A stretch of 5,679 nt of DNA from Deltaproteobacteria bacterium (GTDB lineage: Bacteria; JAUYMQ01), in NCBI GenBank assembly GCA_030698575.1, contig JAUYMQ010000255.1, positions 1 through 5,679 of the forward strand. The letters run 5' to 3'. The notes beneath the pieces are model-generated. The model saw nothing but the letters and a program-made list of their open reading frames with translations, was not told where the DNA came from and did not search any database. Position 1 is the first letter of the stretch; every line of letters starts with the position of its first letter. Positions 1 through 5,174 of the stretch are shown here, in pieces. The translations under genes were made by a program, and so were the position numbers.

Positions 1-87
1 CTTCCGGGCAGCGGGGATTCGTCTTTTAGCGTGGTAGCTGAGGCGCGTTATGAACTGGAAAAGAGGATTCGGAAGCGAAGAAGCGCA

Positions 88-165
88 GGTCAGAACGCCC
101 TCTGGAGCAACGTGGCCCAATCGTTAATTATCAGCCTGTGCATGGCGAATTGCCAATTAGGTAGC
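88..165. repeat. Diverged tandem duplication, unit A
   Basis: This stretch aligns with 218-293, about 129 bases further on. The best part is the AGAACG...GGAGCAAC segment, with 17 of 20 positions equal, followed by the AATCG...TCAGCC segment, with 18 of 25 equal. Similarity then fades and needs small gaps, ending around AGGTAG. Both units are unlike the GC-rich coding DNA around them. In a minus-strand register the two units read similarly (VAPEGVL here, VAPEAVL in unit B), but this unit has an in-frame TAA, so it is at best a relic. I do not recognise the family. Confidence 0.5.
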
Positions 166-183
166 CATGGGGAGATCGAATAG

Positions 184-210
184 TCCCCGCCGAGTTCTTC
201 GTGGCGGGGA
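184..210. repeat. 8-bp inverted repeat (hairpin)
   Basis: TCCCCGCC at 184-191 is exactly complementary to GGCGGGGA at 203-210, with an 11-base loop. No T-run follows on either strand, so it is not a clean intrinsic terminator. It lies between the two duplicated units, and its role is unknown. Confidence 0.5.
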
Positions 211-217
211 AACCGAT

Positions 218-293
218 GGTAGAACGGCCTCCGGGGCAACCCCGCCGAATCGCTGATTTTCAGCCACAAATTGAAATTCGCCAGCTACAGGTT
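218..293. repeat. Diverged tandem duplication, unit B
   Basis: This is the partner of 88-165, with the same order of conserved blocks (GGT, AGAACG, CCTC, GGGGCAAC, AATCG, TCAGCC, then a weaker tail ending in AGGT). It has one base fewer near the start (GGTAGAAC against GGTCAGAAC), which breaks the plus-strand frame shared with unit A. In the minus-strand register this unit is open, reading AENQRFGGVAPEAVL, and most differences from unit A fall in third positions. That would suit an ancient minus-strand coding relic. No known protein family is recognised. Confidence 0.5.
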
Positions 294-333
294 GGCTTCG
301 GTCCCCAACGAAGCTGGTTCGGAAGAGAGCGCC

Positions 334-351
334 GGTCCGATCATGCGGACC
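334..351. repeat. 6-bp inverted repeat (hairpin)
   Basis: GGTCCG at 334-339 pairs exactly with CGGACC at 346-351 around a 6-base loop (ATCATG). It lies just left of structured repeat copy 1. There is no adjacent T-run. The function is unknown. Confidence 0.4.
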
Positions 352-375
352 AACCCAAACCCCCGAATACCGGCC

Positions 376-414
376 AGATAAACAAAGACCCCGGCCGCTC
401 ACGCCGCCGGGGTC
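376..414 (-). terminator. Possible intrinsic terminator for the haloperoxidase transcript
   Basis: Read on the minus strand, GACCCCGG and CCGGGGTC (387-394 with 407-414) form a perfect 8-bp stem. The next bases in that direction are TTTGTTTATCT, a broken T-run. The site lies about 190 bases beyond the minus-strand haloperoxidase stop codon, so it could end that transcript. It is part of structured repeat copy 1. The equivalent stem in copy 2 has a G-T pair in place of A-T and a poorer T-run, so the terminator role may not be general to the repeat. Confidence 0.4.
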
Positions 415-464
415 GTCGTTCACACCAAGCCGCGCACTTCGCGCGGCTTTTAATTTGGCTCCCC
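387..464. repeat. Structured direct repeat, copy 1
   Basis: This 78-base stretch matches 2693-2770 without gaps at 64 of 78 positions by hand count. The identical blocks are CCCCGGCCGCTC, CCGGGGTCGTCGTTCACA, GCGCGGCTT and ATTTGGCTCCCC. It contains two stem-loops: GACCCCGG/CCGGGGTC (387-394/407-414) and AAGCCGCGC/GCGCGGCTT (427-435/441-449). It lies downstream of the haloperoxidase gene while copy 2 lies upstream, in the same orientation. I do not recognise it as a named repeat family. Confidence 0.75.
427..456 (+). terminator. Terminator-like hairpin, plus strand
   Basis: AAGCCGCGC (427-435) and GCGCGGCTT (441-449) form a perfect 9-bp stem with a 5-base loop (ACTTC), followed by a T-rich tail (TTTTAATTT from 448). 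This is the textbook shape of a rho-independent terminator for plus-strand transcription. No plus-strand gene is seen immediately upstream in the window, so it would end a transcript entering from the left, or it may simply be part of the structured repeat. Confidence 0.45.
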
Positions 465-486
465 AGGGTCAACCCTCTTCATAACC

Positions 487-502
487 ACTCTCTGAAGAGA
501 GT
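487..502. repeat. Third hairpin after repeat copy 1
   Basis: ACTCTCT (487-493) and AGAGAGT (496-502) are exact complements separated by two bases, so the usable stem is ACTCTC/GAGAGT with a 4-base loop. A stem with the same ACTCTC/GAGAGT core stands at 2801-2824, at a comparable distance beyond repeat copy 2, although the bases between differ. It may extend the structured repeat. Confidence 0.45.
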
Positions 503-601
503 ATCAGGCGAACCTCGAACGAAGGGAGACCTCTTTCCGGCAATCGATTCTACATGGGTTCACCCAGACCCCTGTGGATCTGACGCCACCAGTTCGACGG
601 A

Positions 602-2314
602 TTAAATGATGATCACCGTCCCGTCGAACCGGGTGAGGGAGAAACCCGCGAAGTCTTCCTCATAGGTCGCCTTTTGGTCCCGCAGGACGCCGATCGCGAC
701 GGCCTCGCCCAGCGCCAGAGATTCCGAATAGTCAGTCCGCCAGTGAATGCCCGCGAAGTTGCGTCCAAATGCGATGTTCGCGGCCACTTTGTCGAGTTCG
801 CCCCCGACGGTCAGCGCGCCCGCATCCGGCCCGGTGTAGGCAACGAGCGCGGTCCCGGCGGCGTTGGGAACCACGGGATCGGGAAGGACGAAGGATTCGT
901 CGAACCAGGCCTTGAGAATGGTCACGCACGCGCCGGCCACGGTTGCATGCCCCGCGCCGTAGGCCGGGTGAAGCGGAGAGCCCTCGGGATAGGCCTGTGG
1001 GAGGAAGTAGGTCCCATACAGGTCGAAGGCCTCACTTACAGCCTGCGAGCTGAGAATTTCGGCGTCGATGGGATAGACCGCGGCGCCAGTCATGTGATGG
1101 TGGATGCGCCCACCAAAGGACTCGGGGCGCAGGCGGCGGTGCACGTACCACTTCTGGTACCAGACGGCCTTGAGCGCGCGCGTCGCCACCTCGGTCACGA
1201 GGCTCAGGATGTGCGGTCCCCCGAAAGTGGCGAACGCGTCCGTCCGGCTGAGGCCGTGGTAGGGGTTGCCCGGATCCACAGCTGCACCCATGCCGAGGAG
1301 GATCAGGCACGCGTTCAGGTACGCCTCGTACAGCGCGTCGTAGTGCACGTACGCGGCCAGGTCGCGTCCGTTGCGGATGTAGCGCGGCGTTCCATCCAGG
1401 GCATCGGCGAGCACCGGATTGTCGCCGTTCTGGATCGCCAGCCACGAAGCGGGATCGGTCATGTAGTCGAGGCCCGGAAGGACTGTCTGCTGGCGCTGGT
1501 TGATGGTCAGCGTCCCATAGGGGATGTCTTTCAAGAGAAATTGCGACAGGTAGGGGCCGGCCAGATCGCCAGGAGTGTTTCCGCGGAAGATCGCGGCTGG
1601 CGTGACGAGTCCCGCCTGCTTCGGCCCTCGAAAATCCGAGAAGCCCGAGAGGTCCGCGCAGCCATCGGCGATGAGACCGTCGCTCCCGTAATCGGCGAAG
1701 TGCACGTCCCGGGCAAGCGCCATCCAGTAAAGCTCGCTCATCTCGGCCGAATTCTCCGGCCCGTCGATGCGCGGCGCCGGGCGAATCGCCAGATGGTGGG
1801 AATCCGGGCCCTGCAGGTCGAATGCGATGCCCGCCTGCGGGTTTCTCAAGGGACGGTCGCCACCCTGCGGGATCGTCTCGAAGGCAGCGTGGCTGCCCAC
1901 CGAGAGCGCGGCCAGCATCGCCTGATAGGCCGAAGGTGTCACTTCGCCCAGATCGTTGTGGGGAAGGCCCTTCGAGAAGTTGGCGAGGTAGGGGTAATCG
2001 CTCTCCTCGCCGTTGTCGGGATGGAGGGGGAGTGGAAGCTTCCTCTGGGTGAGCGCCGCTTGCTGTCGGATGCGGAACGCATCGTTGCGCCGCCTGCGCG
2101 CGTCTCCACTGCCCTGCTCCGCGGCCAGTGCCTCTGCGCCCTTCGGTGAGCCCGCGAGCAGTGAGCCTCCTGTGCCCGCGTCCACGGCAAGCGCTGCCAT
2201 GCCGCCGATGCCGGCGAGAAATGCACGCCGGCTGCAGGAGGCCGGAGAAAGGGCTTCGTTCTCGATCGTTGAAGGGTTGTTCCCGTCGATGCCGTCTTCG
2301 CTTGTTCGATTCAT
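602..2314 (-). CDS. Tat-exported vanadium-dependent haloperoxidase (PAP2/VHPO superfamily)
   Basis: A 570-residue secreted enzyme expected to use H2O2 and a vanadate cofactor to oxidise halides, halogenating organic compounds or scavenging peroxide. Residues 28-50 are a twin-arginine signal (SRRAFL, then a hydrophobic stretch), so it should be exported folded. Vanadate-site residues seen: K388 and R396 in KWYVHRRLRPE, G455 and H456 in HPAYGAGHATVAGA, and R518 and H524 in GRNFAGIHWRTDY. H524 is the expected vanadium-coordinating His and H456 the acid-base His. The Lys-Arg gap of 8 and the Arg-His gap of 6 match algal and bacterial bromoperoxidases. The Ser that normally precedes Gly-His is Ala454. 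W385 (Lys minus 3) and H449 (His minus 7) are the positions linked to halide choice. The ATG at 2314 was chosen because AAGGA lies 8 bases upstream and the Tat signal follows; the frame stays open upstream but reads as non-coding. It stands alone, divergent from the reductase and between two structured repeats. Halide preference cannot be told from sequence. Confidence 0.92.
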   Translation of the reverse strand: MNRTSEDGIDGNNPSTIENEALSPASCSRRAFLAGIGGMAALAVDAGTGGSLLAGSPKGAEALAAEQGSGDARRRRNDAFRIRQQAALTQRKLPLPLHPDNGEESDYPYLANFSKGLPHNDLGEVTPSAYQAMLAALSVGSHAAFETIPQGGDRPLRNPQAGIAFDLQGPDSHHLAIRPAPRIDGPENSAEMSELYWMALARDVHFADYGSDGLIADGCADLSGFSDFRGPKQAGLVTPAAIFRGNTPGDLAGPYLSQFLLKDIPYGTLTINQRQQTVLPGLDYMTDPASWLAIQNGDNPVLADALDGTPRYIRNGRDLAAYVHYDALYEAYLNACLILLGMGAAVDPGNPYHGLSRTDAFATFGGPHILSLVTEVATRALKAVWYQKWYVHRRLRPESFGGRIHHHMTGAAVYPIDAEILSSQAVSEAFDLYGTYFLPQAYPEGSPLHPAYGAGHATVAGACVTILKAWFDESFVLPDPVVPNAAGTALVAYTGPDAGALTVGGELDKVAANIAFGRNFAGIHWRTDYSESLALGEAVAIGVLRDQKATYEEDFAGFSLTRFDGTVIII

Positions 2315-2322
2315 CTTGACGT

Positions 2323-2327
2323 TCCTT
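2323..2327 (-). promoter_or_regulatory. Shine-Dalgarno site setting the haloperoxidase start
   Basis: On the minus strand AAGGA (within AGAAGGA) lies 8 bases before the ATG at 2314. This supports that ATG over the farther upstream start that the open frame would allow at 2563, which would add 83 residues of low-complexity sequence ahead of the Tat signal. Confidence 0.7.
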
Positions 2328-2590
2328 CTGACGTTGCCGCGCTGTGACCCGCGACATGCGCGGGACCGGCTAGCGCACACCCTTCCGCCGGTCGCGATCC
2401 CGGAGGGAGGGGCGCGTACGTGCGCTTCTGCCGTCGACCCGTGACACGCGAGAGCAGGAGGTCGCTTGCGGCGCTCGCTTGCTTTGGTCCGGGGAGGCAG
2501 TGACCCCCGCGGCTTTTCGAGGGGGTCATCGCGCGACCGACCCGGCCGGGCCGATGCCGGCATAATGACATAACCTGAGGGGAAAAACCC

Positions 2591-2620
2591 AGTATATTGC
2601 CGGGAGAGTCGCGGGGTTAA
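2591..2620 (-). promoter_or_regulatory. Weak promoter candidate for the haloperoxidase
   Basis: On the minus strand TTAACC (2615-2620) and TATACT (2591-2596) are separated by 18 bases and resemble sigma-70 -35 and -10 elements. The stretch is unusually AT-rich for this region. If used, the leader would be roughly 270 bases. The match is moderate and the housekeeping promoter consensus of this organism is unknown. Confidence 0.22.
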
Positions 2621-2692
2621 GACGCCGCGGGGCCGGGCGAGAGGCGGGCCGATTCGAGGGGGGGGAGGAGAGGTCTAATGAAACATGAGCAC

Positions 2693-2770
2693 GGCCCCGG
2701 CCGCTCTCGCAACCGGGGTCGTCGTTCACAAGCCGCCGCGCCCACAGCGCGGCTTCTGATTTGGCTCCCC
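2693..2770. repeat. Structured direct repeat, copy 2
   Basis: This copy has the same length and orientation as 387-464, with 64 of 78 positions equal and no gap needed. Stem 1 is CCCCGG/CCGGGG (2695-2700/2713-2718), extended by G2694-T2719 and G2693-C2720; in copy 1 the position-2694 counterpart is an A that pairs with T. Stem 2 keeps GCGCGGCTT (2747-2755), and its 5' arm is AAGCC plus GCGC with three bulged bases. Differences fall mainly in the loops and around the bulged 5' arm. It lies upstream of the haloperoxidase and also upstream of the divergent reductase. Confidence 0.75.
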
Positions 2771-2800
2771 GGAATTCTGTCCAGCAACTGTGAGTAGGAA

Positions 2801-2824
2801 GACTCTCCGGAGGATGCGAGAGTC
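2801..2824. repeat. Third hairpin after repeat copy 2
   Basis: GACTCTC (2801-2807) and GAGAGTC (2818-2824) are exact complements around a 10-base loop. The core stem ACTCTC/GAGAGT is the same as the hairpin at 487-502 that follows repeat copy 1, while loop and spacer differ. It lies in the reductase leader region. Confidence 0.45.
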
Positions 2825-3019
2825 GATCCATAGAGTACAATCCTGGTACACACCTGATCACCGGATTCGGCGGGCCACCTCCATCCCCGCCGGCTCTGAG
2901 ACATGCCTGGAGCTTTGGGGGAGGGTGAGCGAATCGTTGGATCTTTGGGCCCTAGTGGGGGGTGGCCCCGACCTCTTGACCCAGCGGCCCCGATCGACTC
3001 TAATCCCCCGGCCCATTCG

Positions 3020-3053
3020 GTCTCCCCTTACGCGCGCGGGCGCCGGGGGAGAC
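3020..3053 (+). promoter_or_regulatory. Hairpin just ahead of the reductase start
   Basis: GTCTCCCC (3020-3027) pairs exactly with GGGGAGAC (3046-3053), with an 18-base GC-rich loop. It ends 13 bases before the Shine-Dalgarno site of the reductase, so it would form in the mRNA leader close to the ribosome landing site. No T-run follows, so it does not look like an attenuator. A regulatory role is inferred only from its position. Confidence 0.3.
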
Positions 3054-3066
3054 GGCGGGGTTATCC

Positions 3067-3075
3067 GGGAGGAGG
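3067..3075 (+). promoter_or_regulatory. Strong Shine-Dalgarno site setting the reductase GTG start
   Basis: GGGAGGAGG stands 7 bases before the GTG at 3083 and is an almost complete anti-Shine-Dalgarno match. The ATG at 3076 abuts it but is in another frame. This decides for GTG at 3083 over the upstream in-frame ATG at 2903. Confidence 0.8.
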
Positions 3076-3082
3076 ATGGCGC

Positions 3083-4363
3083 GTGAGCCAGCCTACGCGA
3101 AGTTCGGATGTGATCGTCGTCGGGGCGGGGCCCGCCGGGTCGGTTGCGGCGACGATGCTCGCGCGCGCCGGGGTCCGGGTCACGTTGCTTGATAGAGCGC
3201 GGTTTCCCCGCGACAAGATCTGCGGCGACGCGGTGGGCCTCGATGCGGTGCGGATTCTCCGGCGGTTGGATCTCGTGCAATCCCTTCACGACGCCGGCGC
3301 GGTGCCCATCAGCGAGACTCTCATCACGTCGCCGGAGGGCAAGAGGGCGCGCTTCATCGCTCCCCCCGCGCCCGCCTACAAGCGCGGCTTCATCCTTCCC
3401 CGCATGGTCCTCGACTTGGCCCTGGCCGAGGCGGCGGTGAAGGCGGGCGCCACGCTGATCGAGGAGTTCAAAGTCCAGGCACCGATCCTCGAAGACGGGC
3501 GGGTCAAGGGCGTGGAAGGGATCACGGAGAACGGCGGGACGGCGTCATTCCGTGCGCCCGTGGTCATCGCCGCGGATGGCGCCCATTCGGTCCTCGTGCG
3601 CGCGCTCGGCCTCCGGCCCGCGAGAAGCGGTGGGCGCGCCTTCGCCGTCCGCGCCTACTACGAGGGAGCGGAGGGTCTGGGCTCCACGCTGGAGCTGCAC
3701 TACATCAGGGAGATACTTCCCGCCTATGGCTGGATCTTCCCGACGGGGCCCTCCACCGCGAACGTGGGGATCGGCGTGTGGGGCGGCGAGGGAGAAAGCA
3801 AGCGGCTCCGGGCGCTTTTCGACAGCTTCGTCAACGAGCATCCGGCCTCGCGCGAACGCCTGGGCCGCGCAAGGGCCGTCTCGCCCGTGCGCGGCTGGCC
3901 GCTCGATCTCGGCAACAACGCCGGACGCAGCTCGGCCGCCGGCCTTCTCGTGATTGGCGATGCAGCGTCGTTCGTGGATCCGATCACCGGCGAGGGAATC
4001 GGAACGGCGCTCGTCTCGGCCGAACTGGCCGTCCACACGGCCCTCAAGATCCTCGAGCGCGGGGAGTTCTCGGAGCGCGCCTTTCGAGAATACGACCGGG
4101 CCTGGCGCCGGAAGCTGGGCTGGGATTTTCGCGGCGGAGTCGCGCTCCAGCACCTCCTGGCCCGCCCGCGCGCCGTCGAGACGGTGGTCGGCCGCGCGGC
4201 GAAGGACGAGGTCATCGCTGCCGTCCTCAGCTCAATCGTCGGCGGTGCCATCCCGAAGTACATCGCTTTCCATCCACTGGTTCTCGCGCGGTTCGCCTTC
4301 GGGAAGCGGGTTCCAGTTCCGGGGCCGCGCCGGCGGCGGGGGGCGCCGAGCCCCCGGAGCTGA
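3083..4363 (+). CDS. Geranylgeranyl reductase family FAD-dependent oxidoreductase
   Basis: A 426-residue flavoprotein expected to reduce double bonds of isoprenoid chains, such as geranylgeranyl lipids or the menaquinone tail, using FAD and a reduced donor. The nucleotide-binding fold starts at once: VVGAGPAGS (12-20) has G14-x-G16-x-x-G19, and the first strand pair ends at D37. FPRDKICGDA (41-50) is the family's K-x-C-G-D motif with Cys47. ADGAHS (164-169) is the second FAD/NAD contact motif, YGWIFP (215-220) is the family's Y-x-W-x-F-P signature, and GDAASFVDPITGEGIGTAL (292-310) is the FAD-ribityl binding motif. No signal peptide or clear membrane span is seen, so it is probably cytoplasmic or membrane-attached. 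The start is GTG, fixed by a strong Shine-Dalgarno site; residues encoded upstream of it look non-coding. The C-terminal 15 residues are Arg- and Pro-rich. It is followed 45 bases later by higB. The substrate cannot be assigned, because no isoprenoid or quinone gene is adjacent. It could also be another member of the wider PHBH-like oxidoreductases. Confidence 0.9.
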   Translation: MSQPTRSSDVIVVGAGPAGSVAATMLARAGVRVTLLDRARFPRDKICGDAVGLDAVRILRRLDLVQSLHDAGAVPISETLITSPEGKRARFIAPPAPAYKRGFILPRMVLDLALAEAAVKAGATLIEEFKVQAPILEDGRVKGVEGITENGGTASFRAPVVIAADGAHSVLVRALGLRPARSGGRAFAVRAYYEGAEGLGSTLELHYIREILPAYGWIFPTGPSTANVGIGVWGGEGESKRLRALFDSFVNEHPASRERLGRARAVSPVRGWPLDLGNNAGRSSAAGLLVIGDAASFVDPITGEGIGTALVSAELAVHTALKILERGEFSERAFREYDRAWRRKLGWDFRGGVALQHLLARPRAVETVVGRAAKDEVIAAVLSSIVGGAIPKYIAFHPLVLARFAFGKRVPVPGPRRRRGAPSPRS

Positions 4364-4380
4364 GCGGGCCACCGATCGTG

Positions 4381-4390
4381 GCGCCGGCGC
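4381..4390. promoter_or_regulatory. 10-base palindrome ahead of higB
   Basis: GCGCCGGCGC is a perfect palindrome 18 bases before the higB start, in a 45-base gap with no clear promoter. HigA-type antitoxins usually repress their operon by binding palindromes near the start, so it is a candidate operator. In DNA this GC-rich such a palindrome can arise by chance. Confidence 0.2.
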
Positions 4391-4408
4391 TCAAGCCCTT
4401 CCTTAGCC

Positions 4409-4690
4409 ATGTTCCGGAGCTTCCGCTGCAAGGAAACAGACAAAATCTTCCGGCGGGAGTACTCCAGGAAGTTCCACCCCGGCGTTCAGCACGTCGGGCT
4501 CCGGAAGTTGGTGATCCTCGACGCGGCGGAGACGCTTCAGGATCTTCGACTCCCTCCCTCGAATCGCCTGGACAAACTCTCCGGGGATAGAAAAGGGCAA
4601 CACAGCATTCGCGTCAACGATCAATGGCGGATCTGCTTCCGGTGGAAGGAAGGCGACGCCTACGACGTGGAAATCGTCGATTATCACTGA
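4409..4690 (+). CDS. higB: HigB-type toxin (RelE superfamily)
   Basis: A 93-residue mRNA-cleaving toxin of a type II toxin-antitoxin pair, expected to act on the ribosome when free of antitoxin. The sequence matches the HigB pattern from end to end: MFRSFRCKETDKIF at the N-terminus, GDRKGQHSIRVNDQWRICFRW (59-79) as the core strands, and GDAYDVEIVDYH at the end. The C-terminal D91-Y92-H93 corresponds to the Asp-Tyr-His catalytic end of Proteus HigB (known from the family). The position near residue 55, where HigB proteins often have His, is Asp here, as far as I can align it. Length is typical. The start has no visible Shine-Dalgarno site, so it may be translated weakly or coupled to upstream translation. 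The toxin comes first, as is usual for higBA, with a 14-base gap to higA. The gene starts 45 bases after the reductase stop, and a shared transcript is possible. Confidence 0.92.
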   Translation: MFRSFRCKETDKIFRREYSRKFHPGVQHVGLRKLVILDAAETLQDLRLPPSNRLDKLSGDRKGQHSIRVNDQWRICFRWKEGDAYDVEIVDYH

Positions 4691-4704
4691 GGTACCGATA
4701 GACC

Positions 4705-5010
4705 ATGCCAAAGAAGAAAATGGCGCCTGTCCATCCCGGGGAGGTTCTCCTGGAGGAGTTTCTCGATCCCATGGAGATCACCCAGTATCGGCTCGCCAAG
4801 GCCATCAGCGTGCCGGCCCGCCGCATCAACGAGATTGTTCTGGGCAAGCGCGCCATCACGGCCGATACGGCCCTGAGGCTGGCACGTTATTTCGGCACGT
4901 CCGAGCGGTTCTGGATGAATCTCCAGGCCCGTTACGACCTGGAGGCCGAGAAGGATCGACTGGGAGCAAGGCTGGACCGCGAGGTCGAGATCCACAGAGC
5001 CACTGGATGA
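4705..5010 (+). CDS. higA: HigA-type antitoxin, XRE-family DNA-binding protein
   Basis: A 101-residue partner of the upstream toxin, expected to neutralise HigB and repress the operon. MAPVHPGEVLLEEFLDPMEIT (6-26) is the characteristic HigA lead-in. The helix-turn-helix spans about 27-63 (TQYRLAKAISVPARRINEIV, then KRAITADTALRLARYF) and is followed by the family's GTSERFWMNLQARYDLE motif (65-81). The C-terminal helix is charged. Length is normal for the VapI/HigA group. The Shine-Dalgarno site is weak (GAGG 12 bases upstream, overlapping the higB stop), so translation is probably coupled to higB. The pair looks intact, with no frameshift in either gene. Confidence 0.93.
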   Translation: MPKKKMAPVHPGEVLLEEFLDPMEITQYRLAKAISVPARRINEIVLGKRAITADTALRLARYFGTSERFWMNLQARYDLEAEKDRLGARLDREVEIHRATG

Positions 5011-5078
5011 GAACTTGCAGAGCGAAGCGAACCTGCGGGGTTCGGGCTGGGACCCCTCTCTTCTGACGAAATTACGGC

Positions 5079-5100
5079 GGCCGTTAACTGGTTAACGGCC
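5079..5100. repeat. Perfect 10+2+10 inverted repeat
   Basis: Arms GGCCGTTAAC (5079-5088) and GTTAACGGCC (5091-5100) are exact complements around TG. They lie 69 bases after higA. No T-run follows, so it is not a classic terminator. It could be a protein-binding palindrome, a transposon or recombination site, or a DNA hairpin. Its AT-containing core (GTTAAC twice) stands out in GC-rich surroundings. Confidence 0.6.
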
Positions 5101-5174
5101 GAGTTCGAAATTGCTGAAAACGCCCCCTCGCAACCCTTTGTGGCACCCGAGAATTCCGGCCGCCTGATCCTAGC

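Larger units (their letters stand above)
1..601. other. Hairpin-rich intergenic region with no convincing gene
   Basis: I find no recognisable gene here. The left part (about 1-300) is visibly less GC-rich than the rest of the window. The stretch holds an old duplication (88-165 and 218-293), one copy of the structured repeat (387-464) and several short inverted repeats: 184-191 with 203-210, 296-300 with 309-313, 334-339 with 346-351, 487-493 with 496-502, and a small TGGGT/ACCCA pair at 555-566. Frame 1 of the plus strand is open from the window edge to a TAG at 181-183 (60 codons), but it resembles no family I know and overlaps the duplicated DNA. The last 130 bases lie downstream of the minus-strand haloperoxidase stop and would be its 3' untranslated region. 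Confidence 0.6.
2315..3082. other. Intergenic region between the divergent genes
   Basis: This 768-base stretch holds the leaders of the haloperoxidase (minus) and the reductase (plus). I see no gene in it. The open frames that cross it are GC-driven, rich in Arg, Pro and Ser, and lack family motifs. It contains a weak minus-strand promoter candidate (2591-2620), structured repeat copy 2 (2693-2770), a hairpin at 2801-2824 and another at 3020-3053. A TACAAT at 2836-2841 could be a plus-strand -10 element, but no acceptable -35 stands in front of it. Confidence 0.6.

Noticed and set aside
1-183. Partial plus-strand coding region ending in TAG at 181-183
   Set aside because: The 60-codon frame shows no recognisable family, and its latter half overlaps duplicated DNA whose second unit breaks the same frame.
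387-464. Integron attC site
   Set aside because: The hairpins and the gene-between-repeats layout suggested it, but the core consensus pairs (RYYYAAC and GTTRRRY) are missing at the expected places and the gene is not cassette-like in orientation.
456-529. A tRNA gene on the minus strand ending in GGGGAGCCA
   Set aside because: Both repeat copies carry this tRNA-like 3' end, and copy 1 has an ACTCTC hairpin near where an anticodon arm would be. However, no D-arm, no proper T-arm (the GGTTCGA signature is absent) and no 7-bp acceptor pairing can be built.
201-605. A 134-codon plus-strand open frame
   Set aside because: It runs through hairpins and the structured repeat, has no family features, no good ribosome site, and ends inside the haloperoxidase 3' region.
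674-2149. A 491-codon open frame on the plus strand
   Set aside because: It is antisense to the haloperoxidase, whose family motifs are unmistakable. The plus-strand translation is Arg-, Gly- and Val-rich without any domain, as expected for a mirror frame of a high-GC gene.
2315-2563. Upstream extension of the haloperoxidase frame by 83 residues
   Set aside because: The extension is Arg/Pro/Ser-rich and non-protein-like, it would place the Tat signal deep inside the protein, and a Shine-Dalgarno site marks the ATG at 2314.
387-2770. CRISPR array
   Set aside because: There are only two repeat copies, 2.3 kb apart with a gene between, and no regular spacers.
2903-3082. Upstream extension of the reductase frame by 60 residues
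   Set aside because: The FAD-binding motif should be near the N-terminus, the extension has no domain character, and the strongest ribosome site in the window fits the GTG at 3083.
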